From Actinomycetes bacterium (lineage in GTDB: Bacteria; Actinomycetota; Acidimicrobiia; Acidimicrobiales; JAJZJN01): a stretch of 33,295 bases of DNA. Under the pieces are notes generated by a model. The model was given only the letters and a program-made list of their open reading frames with translations, had not been told where the DNA came from and searched no databases. The DNA lies in contig JAJZJN010000011.1 of assembly GCA_021851165.1 (NCBI GenBank), positions 1 to 33,295 of the forward strand, read 5' to 3'. The position numbers and the translations under genes are program-made. This document shows positions 7,719 through 16,270 of the stretch, piece after piece; position 1 is the first letter of the stretch; every line of letters begins with the position of its first letter.

Positions 7719-8128
7719 CTGTTGTCTCGACGAGCGTAACCGGCGTCCCTGGCGAGATCGTGGTCGGTGGTGCCAGGGCCGAGCGAGCCGGACGCGCTGA
7801 AGGAGACGGCAGCGATGGCGCCATGGCCGATGTCGTGATCAATGGCGGGCGGCCGGTGATCAGCCTGATGGTTGCAAACCTGGGTGACCGGCCGGTCCAG
7901 ATAGGGTCTCACTTCCACTTCGCGGAGGTAAATACCGCATTGGAGTTCGACCGCCCGGCGGCCTGGGGCAGGCGCCTCGACATACCAGCCGGGACATCGG
8001 TGCGTTTCGAGCCTGGCATCGAGCGGACGGTAGACCTCGTCCCGATCGGCGGCAGGAGGAGGGTTCCCGGGCTCAGAGGCCTTGCAGGCGGGCTACTCGA
8101 CAGCGAAGACGGGATGGGCCCGCGGTGA
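7715..8128 (+). CDS. ureB: Urease subunit beta
   Basis: The 137-residue beta subunit of urease. The beta-sandwich signature is visible as [13 protein letters not shown]-like text ([19 protein letters not shown]), followed by [15 protein letters not shown] and [12 protein letters not shown]. The region between residues 20 and 37 (Ala/Gly/Asp-rich) is slightly longer than in most ureB proteins. The ATG at 7715 overlaps the ureA stop, and its own stop overlaps the GTG start of ureC (GTGA), so the three structural subunits are translationally coupled and would be made in equal amounts. Confidence 0.97.
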   Translation: MTVVSTSVTGVPGEIVVGGARAERAGRAEGDGSDGAMADVVINGGRPVISLMVANLGDRPVQIGSHFHFAEVNTALEFDRPAAWGRRLDIPAGTSVRFEPGIERTVDLVPIGGRRRVPGLRGLAGGLLDSEDGMGPR

Positions 8129-9831
8129 GGATCGGCGCCGAGCACTACGCACGCCTGTACGGTCCTACGGTAGGTGATCTCGTGCGCCTGGGGGACACCG
8201 ACCTGTTCGTCACCGTGACCGAGGATCGCTGCGTCGGAGGTGACGAGGCGGTGTTCGGTGGTGGCAAGGTGATCCGCGAGTCGATGGGTCAGGGAACCGC
8301 CACACGTGCCGAAGGGGCTCCGGATCTGGTTGTGACGGGAGCGGTTGTCGTTGACCACTGGGGCGTCATCAAAGCCGACGTCGGCATACGCGACGGGCGG
8401 ATCGTCGCACTCGGCAAGGCAGGAAACCCTGACACGATGGACGGCGTCCACCCGGATCTGGTCATCGGCCCGTCGACCGAGATCCTATCGGGCAATGGAA
8501 AGATCCTCACCGCGGGTGCCATCGACTGCCACGTGCATCTGATCTGCCCTCAGATCATCGATGAGGCGCTCGCCTCGGGCGTCACCACGGTCATAGGGGG
8601 TGGTACCGGCCCTGTGGAAGGAACCAAGGCGACAACCGTTACCCCGGGTGCCTGGTGGCTCGCCCGTATGCTCCAGGCACTCGATGCCTACCCGGTGAAT
8701 GTCGCGCTGCTTGGCAAGGGCAACACCGTCTCGGTAGACGGGCTGTGGGAGCAGCTTGCCGGCGGGGCTGCGGGGTTCAAGGTGCATGAGGACTGGGGTG
8801 CCACGCCAAGGGCAATATCGACCTGTCTGGACGTGGCCTACCAGGCCGGGGTCCAGGTCGCGATACACACCGATACCCTGAACGAGGCGGGCTTCGTCGA
8901 GAGCACCCTGGCGGCGATCGGGGGGAGGACGATCCACGCCTACCATACGGAAGGAGCTGGTGGAGGACATGCGCCGGACATCATTCGCGTGGCAGGTGAG
9001 CCCAATGTGCTTCCCAGCTCGACCAACCCCACACGCCCCTACGGGGTGGACACTATAGACGAACATCTCGACATGCTCATGGTGTGCCATCACCTGAGCC
9101 CTGACCTACCCGAGGACCTGGCCTTTGCCGAGAGCAGGATTCGCCCGACCACGATCGCGGCGGAGGACATCCTCCACGACATGGGTGCCATATCCATGAT
9201 CGGCTCTGATTCACAGGCGATGGGTCGGGTCGGCGAAGTGATCATGCGCACCTGGCAGACGGCCCATGTCATGAAGGGGCGCCGCGGTGCGCTGGCTGGT
9301 GACGGGCCTGCCGACAACCACCGTGCACGGCGCTATGTGGCGAAGTACACGATCTGCCCGGCAGTTGCCCATGGCCTCGACACCGAGATCGGGAGCGTTG
9401 CTGCGGGCAAGCTGGCCGACCTGGTGCTGTGGGATCCGCGTTTCTTCGGCGTACGTCCTGATGTGGTGATCAAGGGTGGCATGGTGGCCTGGGCCGCGGT
9501 AGGAGACGCCAATGCGTCGATACCGACGCCGGAGCCGGTCTTCGCTCGTCCGATGTTCGCAGGCTCTGGCTCCGTGGCAGCGGACCGTAGCATTGCCTTC
9601 GTGTCGCCGGTGAGCCTGGAGGCCGGGATATCGGAACAGCTCGGCCTCCAGGCGTCCCTCAGGCCCACCGCGAACGTGAGCGGCAGGATGAAGACCGATC
9701 TTCCGGAGAATGACTGCCTACCTCGGATCGAAGTAGACCCTGAGCGTTTCACGGTTCGGATCGACGGCGAGGAAGTGGAGCCCGTTCCGGCTGCGGAGCT
9801 GCCACTGGCCCAGCGATACTTCCTCTTCTGA
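8125..9831 (+). CDS. ureC: Urease subunit alpha (catalytic)
   Basis: The catalytic subunit, 568 residues, normal for UreC. Nickel ligands and active-site residues are all present: His136 and His138 (CHVHL), Lys219 for the carbamate bridge (GFKVHEDWG), His248 (IHTDTLNE), His274 ([15 protein letters not shown]), the flap Cys321-His322-His323, and Asp362 (GSDSQAMGR). It should be a functional nickel enzyme, provided nickel uptake is encoded elsewhere. GTG 8125 overlaps the ureB stop by 4 nt. ureF follows after 33 nt. No missing or altered catalytic residue was seen. Confidence 0.98.
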   Translation: MRIGAEHYARLYGPTVGDLVRLGDTDLFVTVTEDRCVGGDEAVFGGGKVIRESMGQGTATRAEGAPDLVVTGAVVVDHWGVIKADVGIRDGRIVALGKAGNPDTMDGVHPDLVIGPSTEILSGNGKILTAGAIDCHVHLICPQIIDEALASGVTTVIGGGTGPVEGTKATTVTPGAWWLARMLQALDAYPVNVALLGKGNTVSVDGLWEQLAGGAAGFKVHEDWGATPRAISTCLDVAYQAGVQVAIHTDTLNEAGFVESTLAAIGGRTIHAYHTEGAGGGHAPDIIRVAGEPNVLPSSTNPTRPYGVDTIDEHLDMLMVCHHLSPDLPEDLAFAESRIRPTTIAAEDILHDMGAISMIGSDSQAMGRVGEVIMRTWQTAHVMKGRRGALAGDGPADNHRARRYVAKYTICPAVAHGLDTEIGSVAAGKLADLVLWDPRFFGVRPDVVIKGGMVAWAAVGDANASIPTPEPVFARPMFAGSGSVAADRSIAFVSPVSLEAGISEQLGLQASLRPTANVSGRMKTDLPENDCLPRIEVDPERFTVRIDGEEVEPVPAAELPLAQRYFLF

Positions 9832-9864
9832 TGAGGTGCGTGCGGTTGTGACGAGCGGCTGCGT

Positions 9865-10683
9865 ATGATGTCGTTCGAGATTCCTCTCTGGAGTGACGGG
9901 TTGCCTGGCGACGTGTTGCCTGGCGATTGCCACGGCGGCGGTCGCCGAGCCAGGTACTCAACTCTCATGCTCCTGGCAGACGGCCGCTTTCCCTCCGGGG
10001 GGCATGCGTACTCGGCGGGCATGGAACAGGCCATCACCTGGGGAGATGTAAGGGACTTGGCGGGCGCAGAGGAGTTCCTGGCAGGTCGGGTCGAGACCTT
10101 GGGGCCGATGGCCACTCAAGTGGCAGCAGCTGCAAATGTCGCTGCACATGGAGCGGCAAAGGTGGTCGTGCCGGTGGGGAGGCAGCCAGGCACGACGCTC
10201 CGGGGGGATCTGGACCTGCTGGACGAGGCGGTCGACGCACGCGTCGCCTCGGCTTCAGCACGGTCGGTATCCCGGGAGCAGGGGCATCGCTGGCTGCGAG
10301 CTGTTCGAGCCGCGTGGCCCGCATGGGTTCCGAGCGCGCCCAGTATCGGCCTGGACGGACGCCATGGCTGGGTGGTTCTCGGAGCAGTGGGCGCGACTGT
10401 GGGGCTGGCTCCATCCGACGTGGCTCGGGTGGCGCTCTACGAGTTGGTGAGCGCACCTCTGTGGGCGGCGGTGCGCTTGCTCGGTCTCGATCCATTCGCG
10501 GCTCTGGAGGTTCTGGCCGGCATGCTGGCCAGGGCAGATCATTTGGCATCCAGCAGCGCCGCCGGTGTCGCCGCCAGCGGGTGTCCCGGCGGGACCGAAT
10601 GGATATCCTGGCTGGCTGCTCCCCTGAGCGAGCTGGCTGCGGAAGCACACCTGCGACGAGAGGAACGGCTCTTTGCATCGTGA
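9865..10683 (+). CDS. ureF: Urease accessory protein UreF
   Basis: An all-helical chaperone that docks on UreD and brings the UreG GTPase to apo-urease for nickel insertion. The diagnostic block is [20 protein letters not shown] near residue 35; the rest is Ala/Leu-rich helix. The assigned N-terminus (two successive ATG codons at 9865 and 9868) adds about 34 Gly/Pro/Asp-rich residues ahead of the family core, partly created by a duplicated 15-bp unit. No good ribosome site precedes it, so a start nearer ATG 9967 is possible. The 3' end overlaps ureG by 11 nt. A UreE nickel chaperone gene is not present between ureC and ureF. Confidence 0.93.
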   Translation: MMSFEIPLWSDGLPGDVLPGDCHGGGRRARYSTLMLLADGRFPSGGHAYSAGMEQAITWGDVRDLAGAEEFLAGRVETLGPMATQVAAAANVAAHGAAKVVVPVGRQPGTTLRGDLDLLDEAVDARVASASARSVSREQGHRWLRAVRAAWPAWVPSAPSIGLDGRHGWVVLGAVGATVGLAPSDVARVALYELVSAPLWAAVRLLGLDPFAALEVLAGMLARADHLASSSAAGVAASGCPGGTEWISWLAAPLSELAAEAHLRREERLFAS

Positions 10684-11365
10684 CATAACGGATGGGCACG
10701 AGCACTCGTCGGGAGCAGGGAGTGGGTCATGGCCCGCAGGACCAGCCGAGGCACGGCCGCGTCCATGGCGTCTCGGTATAGGGGGGCCGGTCGGCAGTGG
10801 CAAGACGGCACTGGTGGCGGCGCTCTGCGAGCGGTTGCGGGGTGTTGTGCCCATAGGGGTGGTGACCAACGACATCTATACGACCGAGGACGCCGATACC
10901 CTGCGCCGCCTGGGAGTGCTGGATGCGAAGCTGATCAGGGCCGTTCGCACAGGATGCTGTCCGCATACCGCCATAAGGGACGACATAGGCGCCAATCTCG
11001 ATGCCGTAGACGAGCTCGGCCAGGAGATCGGGGCGGAGGGGGTGATTCTCATCGAGAGCGGTGGGGACAACCTGACGGCGACTTTCAGCTACGGGTTGAT
11101 CGACAGGCAGATCTTCGTGCTCGACGTCGCCGGCGGCGACAAGGTTGCTCGCAAGGGTGGGCCGGGAGTGACGCGGTCGGACCTCCTCGTGGTCAATAAG
11201 GTCGACCTGGCCCCGATGGTAGGAGCTGACGTCGACCGCATGCTCGCGGATGCAGCGGAAGTCCGTGACGGCCGCCCGGTGATCCCCACTACTGTTCGAA
11301 ACGGCGAAGGTGTCGACGAGGTGGTCAGGTGGATGATGGCCGAGTTGGTGCTGGCCAAGCTTTGA
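10673..11365 (+). CDS. ureG: Urease accessory GTPase UreG
   Basis: The SIMIBI GTPase that drives nickel delivery to urease. Visible are the P-loop GPVGSGKT at 38-45, [11 protein letters not shown], the nickel-binding Cys96-Pro97-His98 in [13 protein letters not shown], the ESGGDNL switch, and NKVDLAP as the G4 base-recognition motif. The only usable start ahead of the P-loop is TTG 10673, which follows a GAGAGGA ribosome site inside the end of ureF. The N-terminal stretch before the P-loop is about 37 residues, with a few histidines ([11 protein letters not shown]) that could bind metal. The stop overlaps the proposed TTG start of ureD. Confidence 0.97.
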   Translation: MHRDITDGHEHSSGAGSGSWPAGPAEARPRPWRLGIGGPVGSGKTALVAALCERLRGVVPIGVVTNDIYTTEDADTLRRLGVLDAKLIRAVRTGCCPHTAIRDDIGANLDAVDELGQEIGAEGVILIESGGDNLTATFSYGLIDRQIFVLDVAGGDKVARKGGPGVTRSDLLVVNKVDLAPMVGADVDRMLADAAEVRDGRPVIPTTVRNGEGVDEVVRWMMAELVLAKL

Positions 11366-12327
11366 ACCTCACCAACCCTCCGGCCTGCCCGGCTGCAGTT
11401 CCGGTCCCGCTCTCCGCCGGCGGGTCGCTGAATGGGCGGGCTCACATCGTGGTGGAGCGCACAGGTGAGGGCGTCGATCGCCTGGTGGAGTGCTGGGGCG
11501 AGGCTCCCCTGGCACCACGTCCGACCTCCCGAGGTGTGTTCCTCGTGGGGGGAGCAGCCGGACCGCTCGGAGGCGACAGCTTGTCGTGCCAGGTGAGCGT
11601 GGGAAGCGGCGCGCGGCTGCGGGTGGGGTCGGTGGCCGCTTCGTATGCCCGGCCCGGTGTGGGACCCGAGCATTCGGTGCTACGGGTCGAGGCGCGCGTG
11701 GAGCAGGGAGCCACGCTGCACTGGGCACCACAACCCCTGGTCGCGTTGGATGGATGTCGCCATCGTAGTGAGGTCACGATAGACCTGGCTCCTGGTGCAG
11801 AGGTCCTGTGGATCGACATCGTGGTGATGGGCCGGCACGGCGAAGCGGGAGGGGAGGTCGTGAGTCGCCGTAGCGTGGACCTGGCCGGCAAGCCGCTCAG
11901 CCGGCAGGAGCTGCGCCTTGGGACTTCCAGCCGGGCAATGCAGGGTCCTGCGGTGTTCGGGGGGGCCAGGGTCCTAGGGTCGTGCCTGGTGGTAAATCCC
12001 GAATGGGGGCGTACAGGCGTCCGGGCGGGCGATGCTCCTGGGCCTGCGATGCGGCTCAGCCCTGGGCCTGCGCCTAGGAATGGGCCTGCGCCCGGGAATG
12101 GGCCTGCGCCTGGTGACGGCATCCTCAGCCGTAGCGATGGCAAGCCCCGCGGGGGCAACCAGCGCTACGGAGTCCTGCCGCTAGCGGGTCCCGCGGTGGA
12201 TCTTGTCGTTCTTGGCCAGAGCGTGGGCGAGGTCCTTGCCGCGTGGGATCAGCTCGCCGCACAGCTAGCTGTCGGGGCTCCGAGAACGGCCGACCAGCTG
12301 GCAAGGTATGTAGCGGAGTACCGCTGA
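11362..12327 (+). CDS. ureD: Urease accessory protein UreD (UreH)
   Basis: The scaffold subunit of the UreDFG nickel-insertion complex. Family features are [38 protein letters not shown], and [21 protein letters not shown] place the start at TTG 11362, which overlaps the ureG stop as TTGA; the ORF track begins at GTG 11329, inside ureG. The product (321 aa) is longer than typical UreD because of a low-complexity [19 protein letters not shown] segment near residues 230-255, encoded by an 18-bp tandem repeat. This is the last gene of the operon; the next gene, at 12431, has its own promoter-like box. Confidence 0.93.
   Translation: MNLTNPPACPAAVPVPLSAGGSLNGRAHIVVERTGEGVDRLVECWGEAPLAPRPTSRGVFLVGGAAGPLGGDSLSCQVSVGSGARLRVGSVAASYARPGVGPEHSVLRVEARVEQGATLHWAPQPLVALDGCRHRSEVTIDLAPGAEVLWIDIVVMGRHGEAGGEVVSRRSVDLAGKPLSRQELRLGTSSRAMQGPAVFGGARVLGSCLVVNPEWGRTGVRAGDAPGPAMRLSPGPAPRNGPAPGNGPAPGDGILSRSDGKPRGGNQRYGVLPLAGPAVDLVVLGQSVGEVLAAWDQLAAQLAVGAPRTADQLARYVAEYR
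12063..12116 (+). repeat. 18-bp tandem repeat inside ureD, three copies
   Basis: Three adjacent units reading TGGGCCTGCGCCTAGGAA, with a few substitutions, plus a degenerate unit just upstream. They stay in frame and encode repeated Gly-Pro-Ala-Pro-x-Asn/Asp residues, inserting a flexible linker into UreD. The form suggests replication slippage. Confidence 0.9.
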
Positions 12328-12418
12328 GCTACACCGGCCAGGACGGCCCTAACCGGGAGATCCTTCTCATGATGGCGCTCGCCAGCCACACAGACCGCCG
12401 ACTGTCCACTGGCGTGGC

Positions 12419-12424
12419 TAGGCT
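12419..12424 (+). promoter_or_regulatory. TAGGCT -10 box, leaderless promoter of the AhpD-like gene
   Basis: TAGGCT lies 6 nt before ATG 12431, and no Shine-Dalgarno sequence is present. The spacing places the transcription start at the A of the ATG. The same box recurs before four other genes in this window. Confidence 0.6.
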
Positions 12425-12430
12425 TCGTCC

Positions 12431-13015
12431 ATGGAGATCAGCAGGTTCCCGGTTCCGTCGGTCGAAGACATGCCGGCAGACTTGGCCGAGCGGATCCAGC
12501 AGATCGCCGACAAGACAGGATTCGTCCCGAACGTATTCCTGGCTCTCGCTCATCGACCCGCCGAGCTGAGGGCGTTCATGGCGTACTACGACGCGGTGAT
12601 GGAGCGTGAGGGTGGCCTGGCGAAGGCCGATCGCGAGATGGTGGTGGTAGCCACCAGCGCGCTGGTGAGCTGTAACTACTGCGTGGTGGCGCACGGGGCG
12701 ATACTTCGTGTGAGGGCCCGTGATACGAGGATCTCGGACTTCGTCGCCTTGAACTACCGCCAGGCACCGATCACGGCGCGCCAGCGAGCCATGCTGGATT
12801 ATGCAGTCAAGCTGTCCGCAACCCCCGATCGGGTTGACGAAGACGACCTAGCTGCTCTGCGGGCATCGGGGTTCGACGACGAGGAGATCTGGGACATTGC
12901 AGCCGTGGTGGCTCTGTTCGCGCTGTCGAACCGTATGGCGCACGCGATCGCATTGAAGCCGAACGAGGAGTTCCACCTCATGGGGAGGGTTCCGCGCGGG
13001 TCTGCGGGCAGCTGA
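12431..13015 (+). CDS. Peroxidase-related AhpD/carboxymuconolactone-decarboxylase-family protein
   Basis: A 194-residue AhpD-like protein. The redox motif is CNYCVVAHG, with Cys81, Cys84 and His88, as in alkylhydroperoxidases of the peroxidase-related branch. The helical domain continues to about residue 190. It probably reduces peroxides through a disulfide relay, but the physiological partner is unknown. ATG 12431 is preceded by a TAGGCT box 6 nt upstream and no ribosome site, so it looks leaderless and separate from the urease operon 103 nt upstream. The gene converges on the aldo/keto reductase with only 5 nt between stop codons. A link to the operon, for example detoxifying peroxide from an oxidase, would be speculation. 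Confidence 0.88.
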   Translation: MEISRFPVPSVEDMPADLAERIQQIADKTGFVPNVFLALAHRPAELRAFMAYYDAVMEREGGLAKADREMVVVATSALVSCNYCVVAHGAILRVRARDTRISDFVALNYRQAPITARQRAMLDYAVKLSATPDRVDEDDLAALRASGFDDEEIWDIAAVVALFALSNRMAHAIALKPNEEFHLMGRVPRGSAGS

Positions 13016-13020
13016 ACTGC

Positions 13021-13977
13021 TCATGTGAGCTGGGGAGTGGATATGAGCGCATCGAGCTCTCGCATGTCCTCGGGGGTGGGCACCCAGGCGGCGCTGCGGG
13101 CATTAGCGATGACCTGGCCCTTGGAGGTTGCTCCGGCTATGACAGAACCGACGGCGGGCTTTGCTGCCAGAGCGCCGATCGCGACCTCGAGGATGCTGAG
13201 CGATCGCTCAGCCGCGAATGTGCTGATTGAATCGATGATGTCGAAGTGCGCGCCCGTGAGCTGGGATTCGAGTCCCCATTGTTGCACCCGGCTTCCTTCG
13301 GGAGGTGGTTCGCCGCGGTGGTACTTGCCGGTGAGCAAGCCGCTTGCGAGCGGGAAGTAGGGCAGGATCCCGACGCCGAAGTGCTCACAGGCAGGCACGA
13401 GCTCGGCTTCCGCGCCTAGCTCGAGGAGGTTGTAATGGTTCTGGGCGCTTATGAATGGCTCAAGCCCACGCTCTTCGGAGATCCATGCCGCATCTGCGAC
13501 CTGCCACGCCTTGAAGTTGGAGCTGCCTATGTAGCGGACCTTGCCCTGGTGGACCAGATCGGTGAGTGCTGCCAGAGTCTCTTCGAGCGGGGTCGCGGGA
13601 TCCGGCCAGTGCAGCTGATAAAGGTCGATCCAATCGGTGCGAAGACGTTGCAGCGAGCGTTCGACCGCACGCACCACGTAGCGCCGTGCACCTCGCGCAG
13701 ACCAGTCCGGGCCGTTGACCCCCCTGAGGTCGGAACCGAACTTTGTGGCGAGTACCACCTGGTCACGGCGCCCCTCTAGAGCCCTGCCGAGCAACTCCTC
13801 GGACTCGCCGTAGCTGTCGGCCGTATCCAGCAGCGTGATCCCCTCGTCTAGAGCGGAGTCGACGACAGAGCGTGTTGCTGCCAGGTCGAGCTTTGCTCCG
13901 AAGTTGTTGCAGCCGAGGCCGACCACCGAGACGACGAGTCCGGAGCGGCCCAGATGGCGGTAGCGCATCGTTGACAT
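13021..13977 (-). CDS. Aldo/keto reductase
   Basis: An NADPH-dependent (beta/alpha)8 oxidoreductase of 318 residues. The catalytic tetrad is visible: Asp51 and Tyr56 (LLDTADSYGE), Lys79 (LATKFG) and His123 (YQLHWPD). C-terminal coenzyme-binding text VGSVIAGATSKGQV is also present. It resembles the YajO/general stress-type reductases acting on aldehydes or ketones; the substrate is unknown. The start at 13977 has TAGGCT exactly 7 nt upstream (TATAGGCT-N7-ATG), pointing to leaderless transcription. A 17-bp G-rich tandem repeat lies a further 15 nt upstream. Confidence 0.95.
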   Translation of the reverse strand: MSTMRYRHLGRSGLVVSVVGLGCNNFGAKLDLAATRSVVDSALDEGITLLDTADSYGESEELLGRALEGRRDQVVLATKFGSDLRGVNGPDWSARGARRYVVRAVERSLQRLRTDWIDLYQLHWPDPATPLEETLAALTDLVHQGKVRYIGSSNFKAWQVADAAWISEERGLEPFISAQNHYNLLELGAEAELVPACEHFGVGILPYFPLASGLLTGKYHRGEPPPEGSRVQQWGLESQLTGAHFDIIDSISTFAAERSLSILEVAIGALAAKPAVGSVIAGATSKGQVIANARSAAWVPTPEDMRELDALISTPQLT

Positions 13978-13984
13978 GCCTCAG

Positions 13985-13990
13985 AGCCTA
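13985..13990 (-). promoter_or_regulatory. TAGGCT -10 box, leaderless promoter of the aldo/keto reductase
   Basis: Read on the - strand, TATAGGCT is followed by 7 nt and then the ATG at 13977. No ribosome site lies between them. Same arrangement as at 12419, 14555, 28721 and 30084. Confidence 0.6.
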
Positions 13991-14004
13991 TAGGAGCCGC
14001 TTGT

Positions 14005-14081
14005 GGGGCTGGCCTGTGGCGGGGGCTGACCTGTGGCGGGGGCTGACCTGGGGCGGGGGCTGGCCTGGGGCGGGGGCTGAC
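14005..14081. repeat. 17-bp G-rich tandem repeat, 4.5 copies
   Basis: Units of the form GGGGCTGRCCTGKGGCG run head to tail in perfect 17-nt register, with only a few base changes. The second half holds four G-runs of 4-5 separated by 1, 7 and 1 nt (14050-14076), a strong G-quadruplex pattern on the + strand. It lies between the small membrane protein stop and the aldo/keto reductase promoter. It is not a CRISPR, because there are no spacers. Confidence 0.92.
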
Positions 14082-14103
14082 TAGATGCGTGCCAGGCGGT
14101 GGC

Positions 14104-14547
14104 TCAGGAGGCGAGGTAGGCGATGTCGGCGATCAGAAGCCCGAGGACCATCAAGATGACCACTGCGTATATGGCGCTGATCGGCCAGCGCCAGCGGTGG
14201 TTCGCGATCCAGAACCTCCGGATGCCTTTGACGTCGAACACGAGGGCAATGATGCCGACTGGGATGCCCACGTAGGGGCCCACCCCGGCGGCGATCCCGA
14301 GGGCAGGCAGAAGGATGGGGAGGGCTATGTAGCTGAGCAGGCACCTCAGGCCTGACAATGCCATGGACACGCTGAACAGCCGGTGAGCCTGGTCCTCGGC
14401 GCGCCTCCCGCCACGTTGCTCGGGTATGCAAAGCAGGCGGCACATCGCGTTGTCCGCGGTGGTCCGAGCTCCTGCCTGGATGTTTTCCTGCCGGTCGGGA
14501 GCCGACACACCCGACGGAGTGGACATTGTAGACGTGGCGCGTGGCAT
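14104..14547 (-). CDS. Small membrane protein of unknown function
   Basis: The ORF track gives 222 aa, but the supported start is ATG 14547, which has TAGCCT exactly 7 nt upstream; upstream codons overlap the acyl-CoA synthetase gene. The 147-residue product has a polar N-terminal half of about 65 residues with no recognised motif, then three hydrophobic segments: LLSYIALPILLPALGIAAG, GIPVGIIALVFDV, and ISAIYAVVILMVLGLLIADI. Between the last two is the basic, aromatic IRRFWIANHRWRW. I recall similar small proteins being widespread in actinobacteria, but I know of no assigned role. It lies 83 nt after the acyl-CoA synthetase on the same strand. Confidence 0.7.
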   Translation of the reverse strand: MPRATSTMSTPSGVSAPDRQENIQAGARTTADNAMCRLLCIPEQRGGRRAEDQAHRLFSVSMALSGLRCLLSYIALPILLPALGIAAGVGPYVGIPVGIIALVFDVKGIRRFWIANHRWRWPISAIYAVVILMVLGLLIADIAYLAS

Positions 14548-14554
14548 TGTCACC

Positions 14555-14560
14555 AGGCTA
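14555..14560 (-). promoter_or_regulatory. TAGCCT -10 box, leaderless promoter of the small membrane protein
   Basis: Read on the - strand, TAGCCT is followed by GGTGACA (7 nt) and ATG 14547. This supports the shorter gene start and leaderless expression. Confidence 0.55.
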
Positions 14561-14630
14561 CGCGTGGCAACCGTCTGATACCAGCCGCCCCGCAGGCCTG
14601 GTTCGAGTGCCCCGCCGACCTCGGGCGCCT

Positions 14631-16178
14631 TCAGCGCGAGACCGCGGAAGAGGACCCTCCGTACATCTCGCGCAGGCGGGTCTTCAGCACCTTGCCAGTC
14701 GCGTTGCGGGGCAGTTCTCCGACTACCTCGACTCGGCTGGGGCACTTGAAATGTGCGAGCCGCTCGCGACAATAAGCGATCAGCTCGGAGGGCGGCACGG
14801 CAGCGTCAGGCTTGAATGCCACTGCTGCCACGACCTCCTCACCCCATTTGGCGTTGGGAACTCCGAACACCGACGCCTCTCGGACTGCAGGATGGCGGAA
14901 GAGCACCTGCTCGACCTCTATCGGGTAGACGTTTTCACCTCCGGTGATGACCATGTCCTTCTTCCGGTCCACAAGAGTGACGAAGCCCTCGTCGTCCACC
15001 CGCCCGAGATCACCGGTATGGAACCATCCGTTGCGGAAAGCCTCGGCAGTTGCCTCGGGCAGCATCCAGTATCCGGCGAAGATGTTCTCGCCTCGGAGCA
15101 CCAGCTCTCCGACTGTGTCGGGTGGCATGTCCCGGTCGAAGTCGTCCACGATCCGTGCTTCTACATGCATGAGAGGTCGTCCTATGGAGCCTGCCTTCTC
15201 CTTTACGTGGGCTGCATCCAGCACCGAGACGATGGGGGCGGTCTCCGTCATGCCGAATCCCTCTTGGAACGGAACCCCCTTGCCCTGGAAGAACTCGATA
15301 ATCGTGAGAGGGCACGGGGCACCTCCCGACACCGCCAGCTCGAGAGCAGAGAGGTCGTAGCTGTCGAAGTCGGGAACCTGCATGAGAGCGCCCCACATCG
15401 CCGGCACCAGGAACTGCACGGTTGCTCTCTCGGCTGCCATCGTCGCGAGGGTGGCCGCCGGGTCGAAGGATGCAAGCACCACATTGGTAGCTCCGATATA
15501 GATGAACGGCAGGCTGTGGACTCCGAGGCCTCCTATGTGGAACATCGGGGCGACGGTTACCGTGACGTCTGTTTCACGCAAGCCCCGCCCTACCAGCAGG
15601 GCGTTGCGCGCGTTTGCCATGGTGTTGGCGTGAGTGAGCATTGCCCCCTTGGGGCGGCCGGTGGTCCCTGAGGTGTACATGAGAGCGTGAACGTCGTCCG
15701 GAGTCACCTGCATGTCGAGCGTGAGCGGTTCCCCGGAGCCCAAGAGCTCCTCGTAGGCGATCTCGCCTGTGCCCGGCGCGCCGTCGACGACGACCAGATG
15801 CCGTACGCGTGTCCCGGGTATAGCAGCTCTGGCGAGCTCGCCGAGCTGTTCGTGTGCGACGAGCACGTCGGCGGAGGCATCCGACAGGACATAGCTCACC
15901 TCCGGTGCAGCGAGACGGAAGTTGATCGGCACGGCTATTGCCCCCAGCTTCGCAGCAGCGAACATGGTCTCGATGAACTCCGGTGAGTTCAAAAGCAGCA
16001 TCCCGACGCGATCGCCGCGGCGGATGCCCAGGTCGTCTTTGAGCGCTCGGGCCAGCTGGCTTGTCCGGGCGTCGAGCTCCGAATAGGTGAGACGCCTACC
16101 GCGGAATACCAGAGCAACCCGGTCCCCCGACAACCCGGCGCGCTTGGTGAGCCAGCTTCCGATGCCAGCGTCCATCAT
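14631..16178 (-). CDS. Class I acyl-CoA synthetase (fatty-acid-CoA ligase)
   Basis: An ANL-superfamily enzyme that activates a carboxylic acid as acyl-adenylate and then acyl-CoA; 515 residues. Motifs are YTSGTTGRPKGAMLTH (P-loop), a GFGMTETAP adenine-binding block, YWMLPEAT, HTGDLGRVDDEGF, VDRKKDMVITGGENVYP (hinge) and PRNATGKVLKTRLRE with the catalytic Lys. I choose ATG 16178 (adjacent ATG at 16175), because GGAGGG lies 7 nt upstream; the ORF track's start at 16241 lacks this. The gene follows the GH20 and WS/DGAT genes on the same strand and could supply acyl-CoA to the acyltransferase. The chain length preferred is not readable. Confidence 0.95.
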   Translation of the reverse strand: MMDAGIGSWLTKRAGLSGDRVALVFRGRRLTYSELDARTSQLARALKDDLGIRRGDRVGMLLLNSPEFIETMFAAAKLGAIAVPINFRLAAPEVSYVLSDASADVLVAHEQLGELARAAIPGTRVRHLVVVDGAPGTGEIAYEELLGSGEPLTLDMQVTPDDVHALMYTSGTTGRPKGAMLTHANTMANARNALLVGRGLRETDVTVTVAPMFHIGGLGVHSLPFIYIGATNVVLASFDPAATLATMAAERATVQFLVPAMWGALMQVPDFDSYDLSALELAVSGGAPCPLTIIEFFQGKGVPFQEGFGMTETAPIVSVLDAAHVKEKAGSIGRPLMHVEARIVDDFDRDMPPDTVGELVLRGENIFAGYWMLPEATAEAFRNGWFHTGDLGRVDDEGFVTLVDRKKDMVITGGENVYPIEVEQVLFRHPAVREASVFGVPNAKWGEEVVAAVAFKPDAAVPPSELIAYCRERLAHFKCPSRVEVVGELPRNATGKVLKTRLREMYGGSSSAVSR

Positions 16179-16270
16179 CGAGCGTCCCTCCAGCAGTATC
16201 GCCGCTCGCGGTGTGCGACCAGCGTGATATGACCTGGACACGAGTTATCGGCCCGTGTCAGAGGCATACT

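Noticed and set aside
10034-10705. 223-aa antisense ORF over ureF, and similar long - strand ORFs across the urease genes
   Set aside because: They are Arg/Pro-rich shadow frames with no motifs, lying opposite clearly identified urease accessory genes.
12328-12430. GGCC-AGGAC-GGCC inverted repeat after ureD as a terminator
   Set aside because: The stem is only four pairs with no U-run, too weak to list as a feature.
14005-14081. Possible CRISPR array
   Set aside because: The repeats abut directly with no spacers, the units are only 17 bp, and no cas genes are present. It is a tandem repeat.
14541-15671. 376-aa + strand ORF over the acyl-CoA synthetase
   Set aside because: It is a shadow of a clear - strand ANL enzyme. 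Its His/Cys/Glu-rich composition is typical of reverse-frame translation.
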